From Isoetes taiwanensis (Eukaryota > Streptophyta > Lycopodiopsida > Isoetales > Isoetaceae): a stretch of DNA of 64,000 nt. The stretch's first letter is position 1, and the number at the start of each line of letters is the position of its first letter. The position numbers and the translations under genes were made by a program. Shown here one piece after another: positions 12,685 through 24,919 of this stretch. The stretch spans positions 2,330,116 to 2,394,115 of the forward strand of contig JAJEKV010000100.1 of NCBI GenBank assembly GCA_021234155.1, in the 5' to 3' direction. The notes under the pieces are model-generated. The model had not been told where the DNA came from and searched no databases. It saw only the letters and a program-made list of their open reading frames with translations.

Positions 12685-13408
12685 TTGTAGTTTTGAGAAC
12701 GCTTGCTTTTTTTACTAAAATCACACACTTTTTAGCAAATTGCATACAACATTTTATGTTAAAAATTACTCTGTTAAGTCTAATTTAGGTACACCTAAAA
12801 TTGACTTAGACCCGACAACATTTTAGCTTGTTTTCTTTGTCTTTTTTCTCGGCCTTTAGGGCATAAGATTAGCAAATGTTATTCGAATACAAATTTCTTT
12901 TGCATTTATGCCTTAACATGGTTGTTTTAAACGCTTCAATTGGGGGGAAGAAGGAAGCAAGAGGGCATCAAAGAAATCTCATAAGCCTAAGCCGTCCCAC
13001 ACCCACAAAAGCACACCGCGTGACACGGACGAACCTCGCTATTTACTGAAAAACTTTCAAACGCAGTGGTTCAGAACTGGGGGGCAGATGGAAAATACAA
13101 AGACACCGACGTTTTGTATGCCCGCAGAAAAGTGCTGGTAACAAAAGGTACGCCGACTCCATGTTTGTTAACCTTGGGACAATAAAAGATGTCTCCAGGT
13201 TGCTTGGGACAAGGAGGTCAAACGGGAGGCTATCCTTCAAGACCTCCCAAGGCTTCATTGTTGTGGACCTTGCATTCTTTAAAATTGTCGGTGTGCAACC
13301 ACCGGCCTTTGACAAATTTTTTTTCACACTACCGCTAAAACGGCTCGTGTTCATTAATTAAACAGGTTTTTTCCAAAGACAAGCGAGGACTTTCCCCGCT
13401 CCTGAGTC

Positions 13409-16400
13409 CGAGCAATCGATGGAGAAAGATCGCAATCACCACCTTCTCCTAGTTCTGCTAGTTCTTCAGGGAGGTCATCAGATAAAGGTTTTGAGGAAGA
13501 AGAGGAGGAAGAACCCCCTGCGCGGCCAAAGAAACTTAGCACGCCAAGAGAGACCATAGCTGCTAAAGAACCAAAGAAGAGGAAAACACAGCAGCTTGAA
13601 ATCATAGAAGTCCCCGAGGAACCTAAGAAGAAAAAGGGAAAGGGTAAAGCACCTGGTGTTGCTATTAAAGAAAAAAAAGTTGATAAAACATCTGAAAAAA
13701 TGGAAGAGATTAACCTGCATAAGTTTGTGCAAGGTGTCATTTATTTGCCAGTCACTTCAATGAAGCTTCCTCCAAAAAATGAAGCTGGTGAAAGGCCACT
13801 TCAGGTTCGCAAAATTTATGCCGATCACTTGAGGAACCTGAAAGACAGAATAAGGAGCAATCCAAATGCTCATGTGGCCCCAATAGTTGTCCTTTTGTTG
13901 ACAGGACCGGACAACCCCCCCGAGTATGACGACAGAAAATGCCGACACCTACACTCACTACGCCTTGGGAGGGAATCATAGCTTCAAGGCAAGAAGGCAA
14001 CTTTACAAAGAAAAGAAAGAACCCGAGGTACCTCTCCGCCCCTCCTCGTGATCAGCCATCGTGGTCTTACGATGAAGAAGCAAAAATCGCTGCCAACACC
14101 CACAATGCCGACAACGAAAGTACAAACTAAAGATGAGCTTTGTCGACAAGATCCGGTTTATGCAATGTGGAGTACGTAATTTTTAAGGAAAAGTACTGCG
14201 GTGAGGACCCCGAGAAGCCGCCGTTTTCCTTGAGCTTAAGGAGGCGTGTGCCATTGAATGCCGCCTCAAATATGACGAGGCCAACAAAAGGCGCCTTTAT
14301 TCCCCACGACAACCGGGTTCCGGTTAGCTTTTAGAGATGGCAAGGTAAGCACAAAATGTATTCCGAATAGCAAACCAACTATTTGACGTGAAATCGCTTG
14401 AACAGATTTGGGAACTCGGACCGATATATTCACAATGTTCGAAATGAGGGGAGTTAAAGAGCAAGGGCAAGGAGACAGCCAAGAAAAAAACCTCGGACGT
14501 GCCCAAAAAAGAAATGACCATTACCGTCTGGAGGGAAATGCAGGGCTTCTCCGACACAGAGATTTTGGAAAGGCTTCTCCAAAAAGTTGTTGACAAGGAG
14601 TTTAGCCTAGAAGAAATGTCAAAGGAATTGCACAAGTAAGATCTCTGCCACAAACTTTACTCTTTAGACGTTAGAGTCCCAAAAACATCGTGGTAGATAG
14701 TGTATTCCAGAATACACATACCTTTCTTCACTTGGGCACTGTGTATTCCGGAATACACAATGCTGTTCTAGAGACAAGCAATGTGTATTCCGGAATACAC
14801 AATGGACATGTAAAGGAAGCCATGTGTATTCTGGAATACACATGTCCTCTTCTAAAAAAGCATTGTGTATTCCAGAATACACATTGCTTTTCAGAAGCAA
14901 TGTGTATTCGAATACACAATGCATTTTGTTTCGAGGTAACATCACCAGTTAACCAGTTTGTATTCCAGAATACATTTAGCTTGACTTTTATTTGTTTTTC
15001 TTCTTCTTTGCCTTGTTTCTTACTTTTTTACTCATTGTTTCCTTAACGTCTTGCAGCCAAAAGAACGTCATAACATGTCAAACATGTTTGATGGAGCAGC
15101 TAAACGTAGAGACATGGGAAAGGTGCAAGGAACTCTACCCTGTAGCCACTTCTGACGAGAGAATTGTGCAATATGCACCAAATTTTGAGGGCTGGGTAAG
15201 TACTCTCAACATTACTCGCCTTTGCACACACGATCTCCTTACAGGTTGTTGTCATGTTTTTCTCGAGCAAAAAGAAAAACAAAGACCTTCCCCGAGGGCT
15301 TCATGCATTTGGTTAGAAAAAGACGGGAAGAGAGGTCGTTAGTCGAAAGAAGAACTGTTGAGTTAGAACCATCCGATTCAGAGATTCAAAGATGTTTGAT
15401 CAAAACAATTTATATTCTATCATTCATGGTGATTGCACGAACCTAGTCGAACGGTTAAGCCACGGACTTCACTTTGGTTATTCTTGATCTTCCCTACGGG
15501 TTTAAGCTTAAAGACAGCAGATATGACGACCAGCCCTTCAAATTTTCAGAGTTTAATGCTTTTATTGATGGAATCAAGCAGATCACAACGGCTAAACATT
15601 GGCGTTTAGTTACTTTCCATTCGAGCATGCAGTCTGGCTTGGTAGAATCAGCTTTCAAAACCACTTTGGTTCTCCGGTCGAGGCGGGATATGAAAACCTT
15701 GTTCGGTAAAGTCTTATTCCGCATCACGATTACTTTTCTCTTTGATTACGTAGTGTATTCCTAATAGTATTTCCTATACGGTTTTCGAAGTGTGTTCTTG
15801 TTTTTGCTAAGTAAACATCACTTTAAATGTTTTACTAGGTACAAAACGAACATCAACTACCATGGTGGAGGACCAAGGTTGCTTAGCAAGGTAGAGTACC
15901 TTCATGTAGCTTATTGGAGTTTTGATGGGAAGAGGACCATGGAACACTTCAACACTGCCGCCTGTCAAAACTTCTCAAACGTCCTTGAGTTTCCAGCGAT
16001 TGTTCTGTAAATTGCGGGACCCAACCGCACAAGGCGAGATTGTGAATCACTACCGAAAACCACAAAGCTCATCAACCATCTCCGGACATGTTCTCAAGGC
16101 CCGGTGGACTGGTGCTTGATGCTTTCTCCGTTTCGTACTACTATCGCATGTGCACTTAAGAAGGGCCGAACCGTAGCCATGGATATTGATAAGGATGTCC
16201 GTTAATTTTGTGAAGATGAGACCGGGTTGCCTTACCTACTTTTACCGGATGAACATCAAGAGCTAGGGGCCAAGTCTTCATCCGATTATGCTAAACTAAC
16301 ATCCTCGAGATACAGCCCTCCATTCTCCAAATCACTAGACGATGAGGCAACCTTTGCAGAAGCTTAAAAGAAGTAGCTTTAGCTACCATTCCAGAGGACA

Positions 16401-16507
16401 AGGAGGATACAAAACTCAAGTCTCCAAAGAAAGGAGCAGATAGAACGAAGGACGAGATGGCGAGAGCAAAGAAAAAGAATGAGGAGGACTATGATGTAGA
16501 TCTTTGA
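13409..16507 (+). pseudogene. ParB-like domain fused to a beta-class N6/N4 DNA methyltransferase, decayed
   Basis: Apparent exons are about 13409-14344, 14406-14635, 15057-15195, 15245-15705 and 15839-16507. The N-terminus is Ser/Pro-rich, then acidic, with basic PKKRK and PKKKK clusters resembling nuclear localisation signals. The ParB-like region reads FVQGVIYLPVTSMKLPPKNE at about 13724-13780. After a one-base shift it reads YALGGNHSFKARRQLYKEK (about 13955). The methyltransferase follows. HGDCTNLVERL (about 15428) precedes motif IV DLPYG (about 15486-15500), FKFSEFNAFIDGIKQITTAK, RYKTNINYHGGGPRLLSK across a precise intron, LINHLRTCSQ, motif I VLDAFS and, one frame over, a TTIACALKKGRTVAMDIDKD equivalent (about 16135-16195). 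Motif IV before motif I is the permuted beta-class order (N6_N4_Mtase). Frameshifts and stops show it is dead. The 5' start is undefined. Confidence 0.75.
14698..14976. repeat. Palindrome array B: seven palindromes inside a methyltransferase intron
   Basis: Seven units share the TGTATTC-x-GAATACA palindromic core with array A but have different outer arms (GCAATGTG...CACATTGC rather than GCAAAGTG...CACTTTGC). The best-preserved long arms are at 14897-14922. The array sits between a GTAAG donor at 14636 and a TTGCAG acceptor ending at 15056, so it is intronic in the methyltransferase gene. The recurring YSGIHN / VFQNTHC frames are repeat by-products. Confidence 0.93.
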
Positions 16508-16841
16508 CTCTTGATATTAAAATTATCATTATTTATTACAATGAATCTTCAATATTGATGTACAACAATTTATTAAAAACATAGTACTTTTTTTTCCTTT
16601 CTATTCTGGTGCTTGTTTTTTGTAATGCTTTCAGTCTCTTCAAGTCTATGCCTAAATTTCGCTATTTTTATGATTTCTGTTTCATAAGTACAAAGTTTTC
16701 GTCTAATAATGGGCCAAAATGGCATGAAAAAAAATGCAAACCTCTAGAAATTCTTAACAACTATCAAAAAAGGCTTATTTTAGAAACTTGGTGTTTTTTT
16801 AAAGGGAATCTTTGAAACGGGAGTGATGCAACACTCCCGTT

Positions 16842-17777
16842 CAATTTGCAATCGTGTTGATTGAGTAAGGAGGACATACACAGTCTCGGACACATCAAGA
16901 CCCGAATTAGGATAGGACAGGCACTGCTGAGAAAGCGATGGCTTGGATTGACAAGATAGAGACCTTCTTTGAACCTACCAATAAAGGTGATAAGGCACAG
17001 ATGCGGCTGAATTGGGTGGCCTATAGTTCGTGGAATGGTCCAACTATAAAAAAAGAGGTCAACACCTGGTTTGATTTCAGGAAGTACTTTATTGGGGAGT
17101 GCGCACCTCAGCATGATGCTCATGATGCACTTGAGAAGTTGTGGTACAGTAAACAGACAGGTTCTCCTAGTGTTACATTAATAAGGTATGGGGTTATCTA
17201 CAGTGTTAGATTGGTTTGAAGCTCGGCAAATTGACTTCTTTTTAAGTGATCTATCTAGTGTTGCTCTTAAAAAGCAGATATCGGGTCGGGGCCCAAGGAT
17301 TTTAAGAGAGTGATTATGTTGACTCGTCATCTTGGGGAGGAGATGAGTCCTTTAAGAAGGCCTCAAAAGTTTTCAAAGAAGATATCTATGTTCTTGAAAA
17401 AGAGAGAAGGGGATTACCTGCTATATATGTAGGCGTGAATATTCTCAACCATAGAACAAGAAACCTTATAACAAGAAAGTAAATATGGCTTAAAAGACTG
17501 ATGAGGAACTGGAATCTAAGGCAGTTTCAGCCATTGCTATTAAAGAGATGCTTGATAACCCACAAGGAAAGATATCATGGATATGCTTGCTGGATATGTT
17601 ATTATATTCTTGGGTAGGATTAAGGGCCGAAACGTGGTAGTATTGCTGGATTGTAGCTCATCTCTACAAAATTGGTGGAAAGACTACAATTGTCTTATGA
17701 AAAATGCCAATTGGTATAAGGTTGATAATCTTTTTGTTAATGATTCTCAGGTGGAGGATCGTAAAGCTATTGGGATG
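16842..17777 (+). mobile_element. Ty3/gypsy-like gag and start of protease (part 2 of 3)
   Basis: Gag resumes after the DNA element. It reads EKAMAWIDKIETFFEP at about 16930, then KKEVNTWFDFRKYFIGE and HDALEKLWYSKQTGS. This is the Retrotrans_gag pattern of Ty3/gypsy elements. A degenerate linker follows, including DEELESKAVSAIAIKEML at about 17500. The aspartic protease region then begins with GRNVVVLLDCSSSLQN (about 17620), where the usual D-S/T-G is altered to D-C-S. At 17778 a solo LTR interrupts the protease. Stops and frameshifts are frequent. Confidence 0.75.
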
Positions 17778-19376
<1,599 letters not shown>

Positions 19377-19590
19377 GGGTGCCTTTGAGTATCCAAGGTT
19401 ACCAGGAAAAGCTTGATTTTGACCTCTTAGATGTCTGCCATTATGATGTGGTGCTGGAAATAACATGGTTGCAGTGGATTAAACCTACTGTAATAGATTG
19501 GAATAGTCACTAGATGACACTGAATCAAGATGGATGTGAGATATTTTTAATGCATGTAAATTTGATTAAGGCAAACAATCCCACAGTTTT
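19377..19590 (+). mobile_element. Ty3/gypsy-like protease, continuation (part 3 of 3)
   Basis: The translation resumes with PLSIQGYQ, then LDVCHYDVVLEITWLQWIKP and a TVIDWN...MTL segment. This is the C-terminal half of the retropepsin domain that precedes reverse transcriptase in gypsy elements. No reverse transcriptase follows; the element ends abruptly before the PPR fragment, so only the 5' half of the retroelement is present. Confidence 0.75.
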
Positions 19591-19595
19591 CTTTT

Positions 19596-19860
19596 GAATT
19601 GGACATTTGATTTTTGGGACGTAGACTCTAGCCTTGTGGACATGTATACCACATTTAGGACTTCTGATGGTCTTCAAAAATTGCCTGAGATGTTTGTGCA
19701 AGATATCATAACTTTTGCATACCTTGGACATTGCAAAGACACGACCTTTGGTTCACAATATGGCGATGGAAGGTTTAACACCACACAAAATTACATTTGC
19801 CAATATCATTGATTCATGTGCTTTTCTAGGGGCTCTTGAAGTAAGAAGCTTGATACGGTC
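19596..19860 (+). pseudogene. Pentatricopeptide repeat (PPR) gene fragment
   Basis: One frame gives SSLVDMYTTFRTSDGLQKLP (about 19630) and the adjacent frame gives MAMEGLTPHKITFANIID then SCAFLGALE (about 19759-19840). SLVDMY and G-x-x-P-x-x-x-TF-x-x-x-L-x-x-C-A-x-L-GALE are the landmarks of PLS-class plant organellar RNA-binding PPR proteins. Only about two motifs remain and they lie in different frames, so this is a relic. Confidence 0.7.
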
Positions 19861-21190
19861 GTCATATTCCGTAAAATGCAGAATGACTTTGGATCGGGAG
19901 TTAGAAATCTCAGATGCGTATTCTTGCATCGGAGCAAGAATAAGAGCGTTGCATTCTGTAACTATTAATATGCAATGAGAATTTAGGGAGCATGTCATTA
20001 GCAGAATTATATGAAGCTTATGGGTAGAAGTGGTCTCAATGTATTGACATCAGTTAGTTGTCCTTACATGCATTGCCTTGATGATGTGAGTGAGGTTTGC
20101 TACTTCCACTTATCAACATTTATTAGTTTGGATTGTTTATGTTTTACTGGAATTTAGAAATCTCCCTCCATTCTATTGGCAACACTGGAGTAAAGCTTAC
20201 TGCTAGAGGATATGCTTGCTGCCTCATGGATCCGATATTCTTTATCATTTGATTATTTTACATATTGTAATGGTCGTAGAGCATCCTCAACATGGGAAAT
20301 ATTTTACTGCATCATTGCAGGCTCAAATAATAGAGTATACAATATCAAACCCAATGACATTTTTCCGCTTACACCCCATAAGCATTGTAAATTTATTCCC
20401 AAGTCATTGTCTCTTATTCAGTAAGGTTTTTTGAAAAGTTATGATGGGATCTATAATTATGGGTTATCGGATTCGTTTTATTTTATATGTTTTGATTTGA
20501 TTGGATTAATACAACTTGTGTTTTATTATGGCAAATCCAAGAAGATCTAGTAATAAGGCCCTTTGTCCAAAACGAGATTATAATCAGTGCAAAAAAGGTA
20601 TTGAGAGCGTTTTACAAGATTTTGGACAAAAGATAATTCTCACCTACTGAAAGATTTTCCCAGAACCCAGCTTCAGCCTGGCACTCCGACAATGGTGGGT
20701 GTTCTACCATTTAAACTATTTGGTCCCTAGAGACTGCTGTTGGACGAGAATAATATTGCAAGAATTTTTAGTCCCCTATAGCCAGTGCCAGAGATTAGAT
20801 CTAGTACATTTACCTCACAAGATCGGGAGAATCTCCAAATTGCCCTAGACCTGCAAGTTCAAGTTTTTATGCCTTCACTTTGTGATCAGATACAGACTAT
20901 TCATTCTGAGGGAGAGATGACAAGCCATATCTATGACCGTGTCTATATGGACACAATTCTTACAGTTAATATATGCCTTGGTCTCAGACTCTAGTGGCCA
21001 GTATATGGGAACAAGTGATGTTTCAGCGCAGGCATTAGAGTCAAAATTACTGCCACAATAGAAGCATTGCGTTGATGTAGGTGTGCAGAAATTTGGAAGG
21101 GAACATGTTGAGGTGGGAGTACAGCCATCTCCACAATCCATAGTGGACCAGGAGCCATGACATCAAACTAGCAAACAAGGCCACGCTATA
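19861..21190. other. Unassigned, possibly decayed coding DNA
   Basis: Translations are broken by stops. Stretches such as MANPRRSSNKALCPKRDYNQ (about 20530) precede the L1-ORF1-like fragment and may be its upstream part, but I cannot show this. Confidence 0.25.
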
Positions 21191-21597
21191 GTGCCTTGAC
21201 CTTGCGTATTATAGGGGTTGCAGAGGCAAAAACTGATGCCCATTCTGCTCTGGGTGAGGCTCTACATTTCTTCACTGACATCATGCATATGAAGGTTGCT
21301 GGAGTTGTCTATGCTACTAGGGTGGGAGCGGCAAGAGCAGATCATCCTCGATATCTTTTGGTTTGGTTTCATGATGCTCTCAGCCGTCTACATATTCTTC
21401 AGTACGATAACCATCTCAGAGGAATTAGTTTTTTCAGTACAAGAGGACCTCTCTCCCTTTCAATTGTATAACCGTAAGGAGGAGTTTTGCAAGGTCAGGA
21501 CAGTCCGCCTGCAAAAGAGATGGGCAGTGTACAGGGGAGACGCATCAATCATTCTAGAACAATGGCCTTCCAATCCTTGGACTGGCTATGTCTAGAT
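21190..21597 (+). pseudogene. L1-type LINE ORF1-like (Transposase_22-like) fragment
   Basis: Reading TLRIIGVAEAKTDAHSALGE, then MHMKVAGVVYATRVG, RADHPRYLLVWFHDALSRLH and GISFFSTRG. A frameshift follows, then VQEDLSPFQLYNRKEEF and RWAVYRGDASIIL. The order of an RRM-like I-x-GV-E start, a Y/R-x-G-x-x-x-x-x-RPR-x-x-L-V-x-F centre and an F-x-EDL-x-P-F-Q-x-x-x-RKE end resembles the RRM/CTD region of L1 ORF1 proteins, which are RNA chaperones. The frameshift at about 21450 makes it non-functional. Confidence 0.5.
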
Positions 21598-21674
21598 AAT
21601 TTACGTAGCACAAAATTACCATTAGTATTAGCATCATCTTTTACTTTATAATTTTTGGGCTTCCATTCCCCTTT

Positions 21675-21745
21675 TGTCGTTTGGGTCCCATGGCCAATTT
21701 GGTCTCCGTAGACGTTAAAAATCTATCTATCTTTTTATCTATGTT
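21675..21745 (+). repeat. 3' part of a SINE, family S1
   Basis: The segment GGTCCCATGGCCAATTTGG, then TCTCCGTAGACGTTAAAAAT and a short (TCTA)n tail, is shared with 56960-57022 (+) and, in part, with the minus-strand copy at 24920-25005. The last retains tRNA-like promoter boxes. The tail of short repeats after ACGTTAAAA is typical of SINE 3' ends. Confidence 0.5.
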
Positions 21746-22215
21746 GCTTAGAATGTTAAATGTTATACAGTTTGAGGTCTTGATTCTAATTTGAAAAGGA
21801 TGTACAAAAGTACAAAGATGGAAAGGTATAGTGATGTTCTGTTGGTTGCACGATGCAGTCAAGTTCTGGGGAAAAAGAAGATATGACATTCTAGAGGTTA
21901 CGATTTTCGCATTTGCTGGCTAGCTTTTTATTTCCTCATGGATTGTTGTTTGAAAAGGTTTGAATGTTTGCATGAATGAACCTACCAAAGACGAGATTCT
22001 TTTATTATTCGTATTTATCGAGTTTTGGACATGTGCCTCTAGAGTTGCATTCTCGTTGTAGGCAGTTACTTTTAGGTTTTTTCTCTGTTTAGTAACTTGG
22101 ATTTTTTTGAAGAAATTAGGTTGTTTAAGCATTTTTTCACCTCCAGTGCATATGATTTTGTGTCCCCTTGGTTAAACATGTCCCCCATCGTGAAAAAGTC
22201 ACATATAATCGCATC

Positions 22216-22233
22216 GATCCGAGCCATCGGATC
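22216..22233. repeat. GATCCGAGCCATCGGATC motif, repeat family R
   Basis: An imperfect dyad seen again at about 29232-29250 (reverse), 39988-40003 and 40349-40366, usually next to TCTAGAATG. A TATATAGGGCTCTTT element follows here at 22260. The surrounding 22100-23030 segment therefore appears to belong to the same dispersed repeat as 28725-29265 and 39975-40845. Confidence 0.5.
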
Positions 22234-22449
22234 GCCATTCTGGGGAGGGACGAGCCACTATATAGGGCTCTTTCCCCTTCAGCACCGGTTATCGGCGTCT
22301 TCTCACAGCAGCTTCCTTCCTTCTCCGAGCTTCCCCCCCTTCCCGCCCTGCTCAGGGGGACACGTCTTTTTCATGTTGTTCACTTGGCATTTGCTATAAT
22401 AATGTTTTTGCGTTACTTTCATGTCACTTTTCATATGTTGTTTTTATTT

Positions 22450-22650
22450 CCACCTTGAGGGTGATGCTAATTATTTCCACCTTGAGGGTGATGCTATTTA
22501 TTTCCACCTTGAGGGTGATGCTATTTTTTCCACCTCGAGGGTGATGCTATTTTTTTGTCCACCTTGAGGGTGATGCTATTTTTTCCACCTTGAGGGTGAT
22601 GCTATTTTCTTCCACTTACTTGTTTTCCACCCGCGGGGTGATGCTTTTTT
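22450..22650 (+). repeat. Short tandem array, unit CCACCTTGAGGGTGATGCTA
   Basis: Seven units start at about 22450, 22478, 22504, 22530, 22559, 22585 and 22628, with a 26-29 bp period and a variable T-rich spacer. CACCtTGAGGGTG is a small imperfect inverted repeat in each unit. The last unit is diverged (CCACCCGCGGGGTGATGCT). Confidence 0.92.
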
Positions 22651-22659
22651 TCCCTTCAG

Positions 22660-24915
22660 GGTGCGGATTTTGGTGTTCTAATTTGTTCTTCTCTGCAGGG
22701 GTTGGGGGTGCGGCTTACCTTGTCCATGCCATGCATGTTAGTTCCTTCTAACCATTTACGGGTATTTTTGTGGGGGTTCTTTTGAGTTGCTGCAGGTTCT
22801 TTTGGCGGTCGTGTAGGGATCCTGCTTTCTCGACTTCGCCATCGACATGTCTCCTTCGTCTCTCCGGCTTCCGCCATCTTATGGGGTCGTGCCAGCACAT
22901 CATCTTTTCCGGTTCTCCAGGCGACACATTCGGGGCTTCTGCCGTCCTCTGGGGTCCTGTTCCCTTTGGGTTCGCCGTCCCTCCATCTTCTTCAGATTTT
23001 CAGGCATCACATTCAAGGTTGTTGTAAATACATGACATCTAATATACATGTCTAATATGTTTGTGGCTAATAATTAAATATAAATACATAACATCATTAA
23101 TTTATACATCAGAGGTACTTCATGATTTCGCAAGTAGAGATACTTTGATGGATTTATCTATGTTGATAAGATCATGCAAATATCCTTTAGGACTGTAGAA
23201 AATTTGAGGCTACCTTTCTCTTTTGATTGCCCAAAGCCAGGATGATGATCAGAAAATATCACTGTTCAATGCTGCATTTTATGGCAAATGGAAACGCACT
23301 TAGTCTAGTAACCTCTCTGGAGTACAGAATGGTTTTATTACTAGACATGTTCTGAGCTTACATCGGAATTGAGCCAAAGAAAGAGTCTCTAAGCTGCTAC
23401 AAATAGGGCCAAGGAAGAAGCCTCTAAACTGCTACAAATACATGGTTTGAAAATTTACCAAAATACGCCGAAAGCTCTTCATTTTTTACATAGGAAACTG
23501 ACACAAGTAGCTCCAAACTAGACCACTTCAAGGAAACAATGTGGCAAAATAGAGCCGTGACTTTATAATAGATGACTGCTATGATTGGAGCCGAAGTTTT
23601 ATCCCTGCCAACAGCTATGGTGTTTCTGAGAGTTGGTAAATTAAAAACTATGGTGATAAAGAAATGATGTTGGTATTTGAAAGCAAAATGATTGATATTC
23701 AGTCACGTTTGTTGGCTAACATTCATTAGAATAGAATAGAATAGATTTTTTTAAAATGGCAGTAAATGCCATTAATGATGTATCAGGGATATCTCTTGAA
23801 GATAAGATAGCCACAATGTTGGAGAGCCAAGAGCAGAAAAATACTCTCAGGATTGTTGAAATAGAGAAAGAGACTACTATGGGTGTTTCTTACCTGGAGA
23901 TGTTGGAGCGACCAGAATCGGCAGGAGGAGAGGCTGGAGAAGACGCGAGGGAAACGCCAGAATTTTTGGGGAAAAAAAAATACTTCTATTTTTTTTTTTG
24001 GCAAAAATAACGTAGGTTATTTCTCATTATTATTTTTTAATCACGTATCATGCATTAGCAAATTGACTCTAACGCGTGATCTGCCAACCATTCCGACATA
24101 CACAGTGAGGGTTGGGTTGATAAAAGATGTTTAAAAGAGCATAGGATTTGCAATAGAGCATAGCATAAGGCTTGTGTGGGAAACATGGGGCATGATTATT
24201 TGGAAAGAAGCAGGGAGCGGGCTCGCTGAGCATATGGATGCACGAGCTAAAAATGATCCGGTATGGTCCAGTCCGGAAGAATCGAGCATGGCCTGTTCTT
24301 AGCATCAATTCTTATATTTGGACTGGAATAATTCTTAGCCAAAGATCGAAAGTTTCGCATTCGTTAAAACCTCCATAGCCAACGACCAGCATAGCTAAAG
24401 ACCATCCATAGCCATCCATAACAGAATCATGCCAGGCCAGAGACGCAGAGATTGAGGGTTGGCCCTGCTTGCAATAATCCGCTTGCTTGAAATTGCCCTG
24501 ATTTGCCCTTTCTTATTTTTTTTTTCCATGAGTCTGGAGATATGGTTTTACTGCCTCAAAATCGCCCTCGTTTCTCCGCCATAACAAGAGAGGCATAGCC
24601 AGATTCGACAGATTTGGTGAGACACAGAGCTTGTCGCTGCCGAGAACCTGCATAAGATTGGACGATTCAAGCTCAGCTATGGAGAATTCCGTGATGGGTA
24701 TCCAGGATGCAGCACTTCGAAAGCAGAATTAGAGCCATGTCCAAAATGAACAGTACCAAAGGTATATACCAAATTTCAAATTTCAAGCATGGGCAGGAAA
24801 AAAAAAGCGGGGAAATGTCAATATATTAAAAAAGCCCAAGTCGAAAAAAAAATGGAGGGTCTATTTTTTCATATACGTATACCTAGAAAATATATAAGGA
24901 AGGAAGTATATTTTA
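22660..24915. other. No gene recognised
   Basis: Open frames are short. One at 23756-24010 (starting MAVNAINDVSGISLEDKIAT) is compositionally protein-like for about 70 codons, then runs into an A/T tract; I do not recognise it. A GAATA microrepeat occurs at about 23729-23746. Poly-A/T tracts near 23970-24000 and 24785-24850 suggest further retroelement relics. Confidence 0.35.
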
Positions 24916-24919
24916 ACGT

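Larger units (their letters stand above)
8372..16841. mobile_element. Large DNA element (about 8.5 kb) carrying DUF7869-type and ParB-methyltransferase genes
   Basis: The insertion interrupts a gypsy gag region. Its left end begins AACGGGAG (8372-8379) with AAAGATTCCC at 8416-8425. Its right end has the inverse, GGGAATCTTT at 16804-16813 and a terminal CTCCCGTT at 16834-16841. These give short matching inverted termini at two levels. The last 27 bp form a hairpin, ACGGGAGTG (16817-16825) pairing with CACTCCCGT (16832-16840). Inside are two divergent decayed genes and two palindrome arrays. I found no convincing target-site duplication, so the exact ends are provisional. The DUF7869-type protein suggests a DNA transposon, but the superfamily is not identified. 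Confidence 0.55.

Noticed and set aside
12219-12745. Several 70-100 codon frames repeating VFRNTLC / YSGIHFA
   Set aside because: They occur on both strands and in several frames and are translations of the palindrome array.
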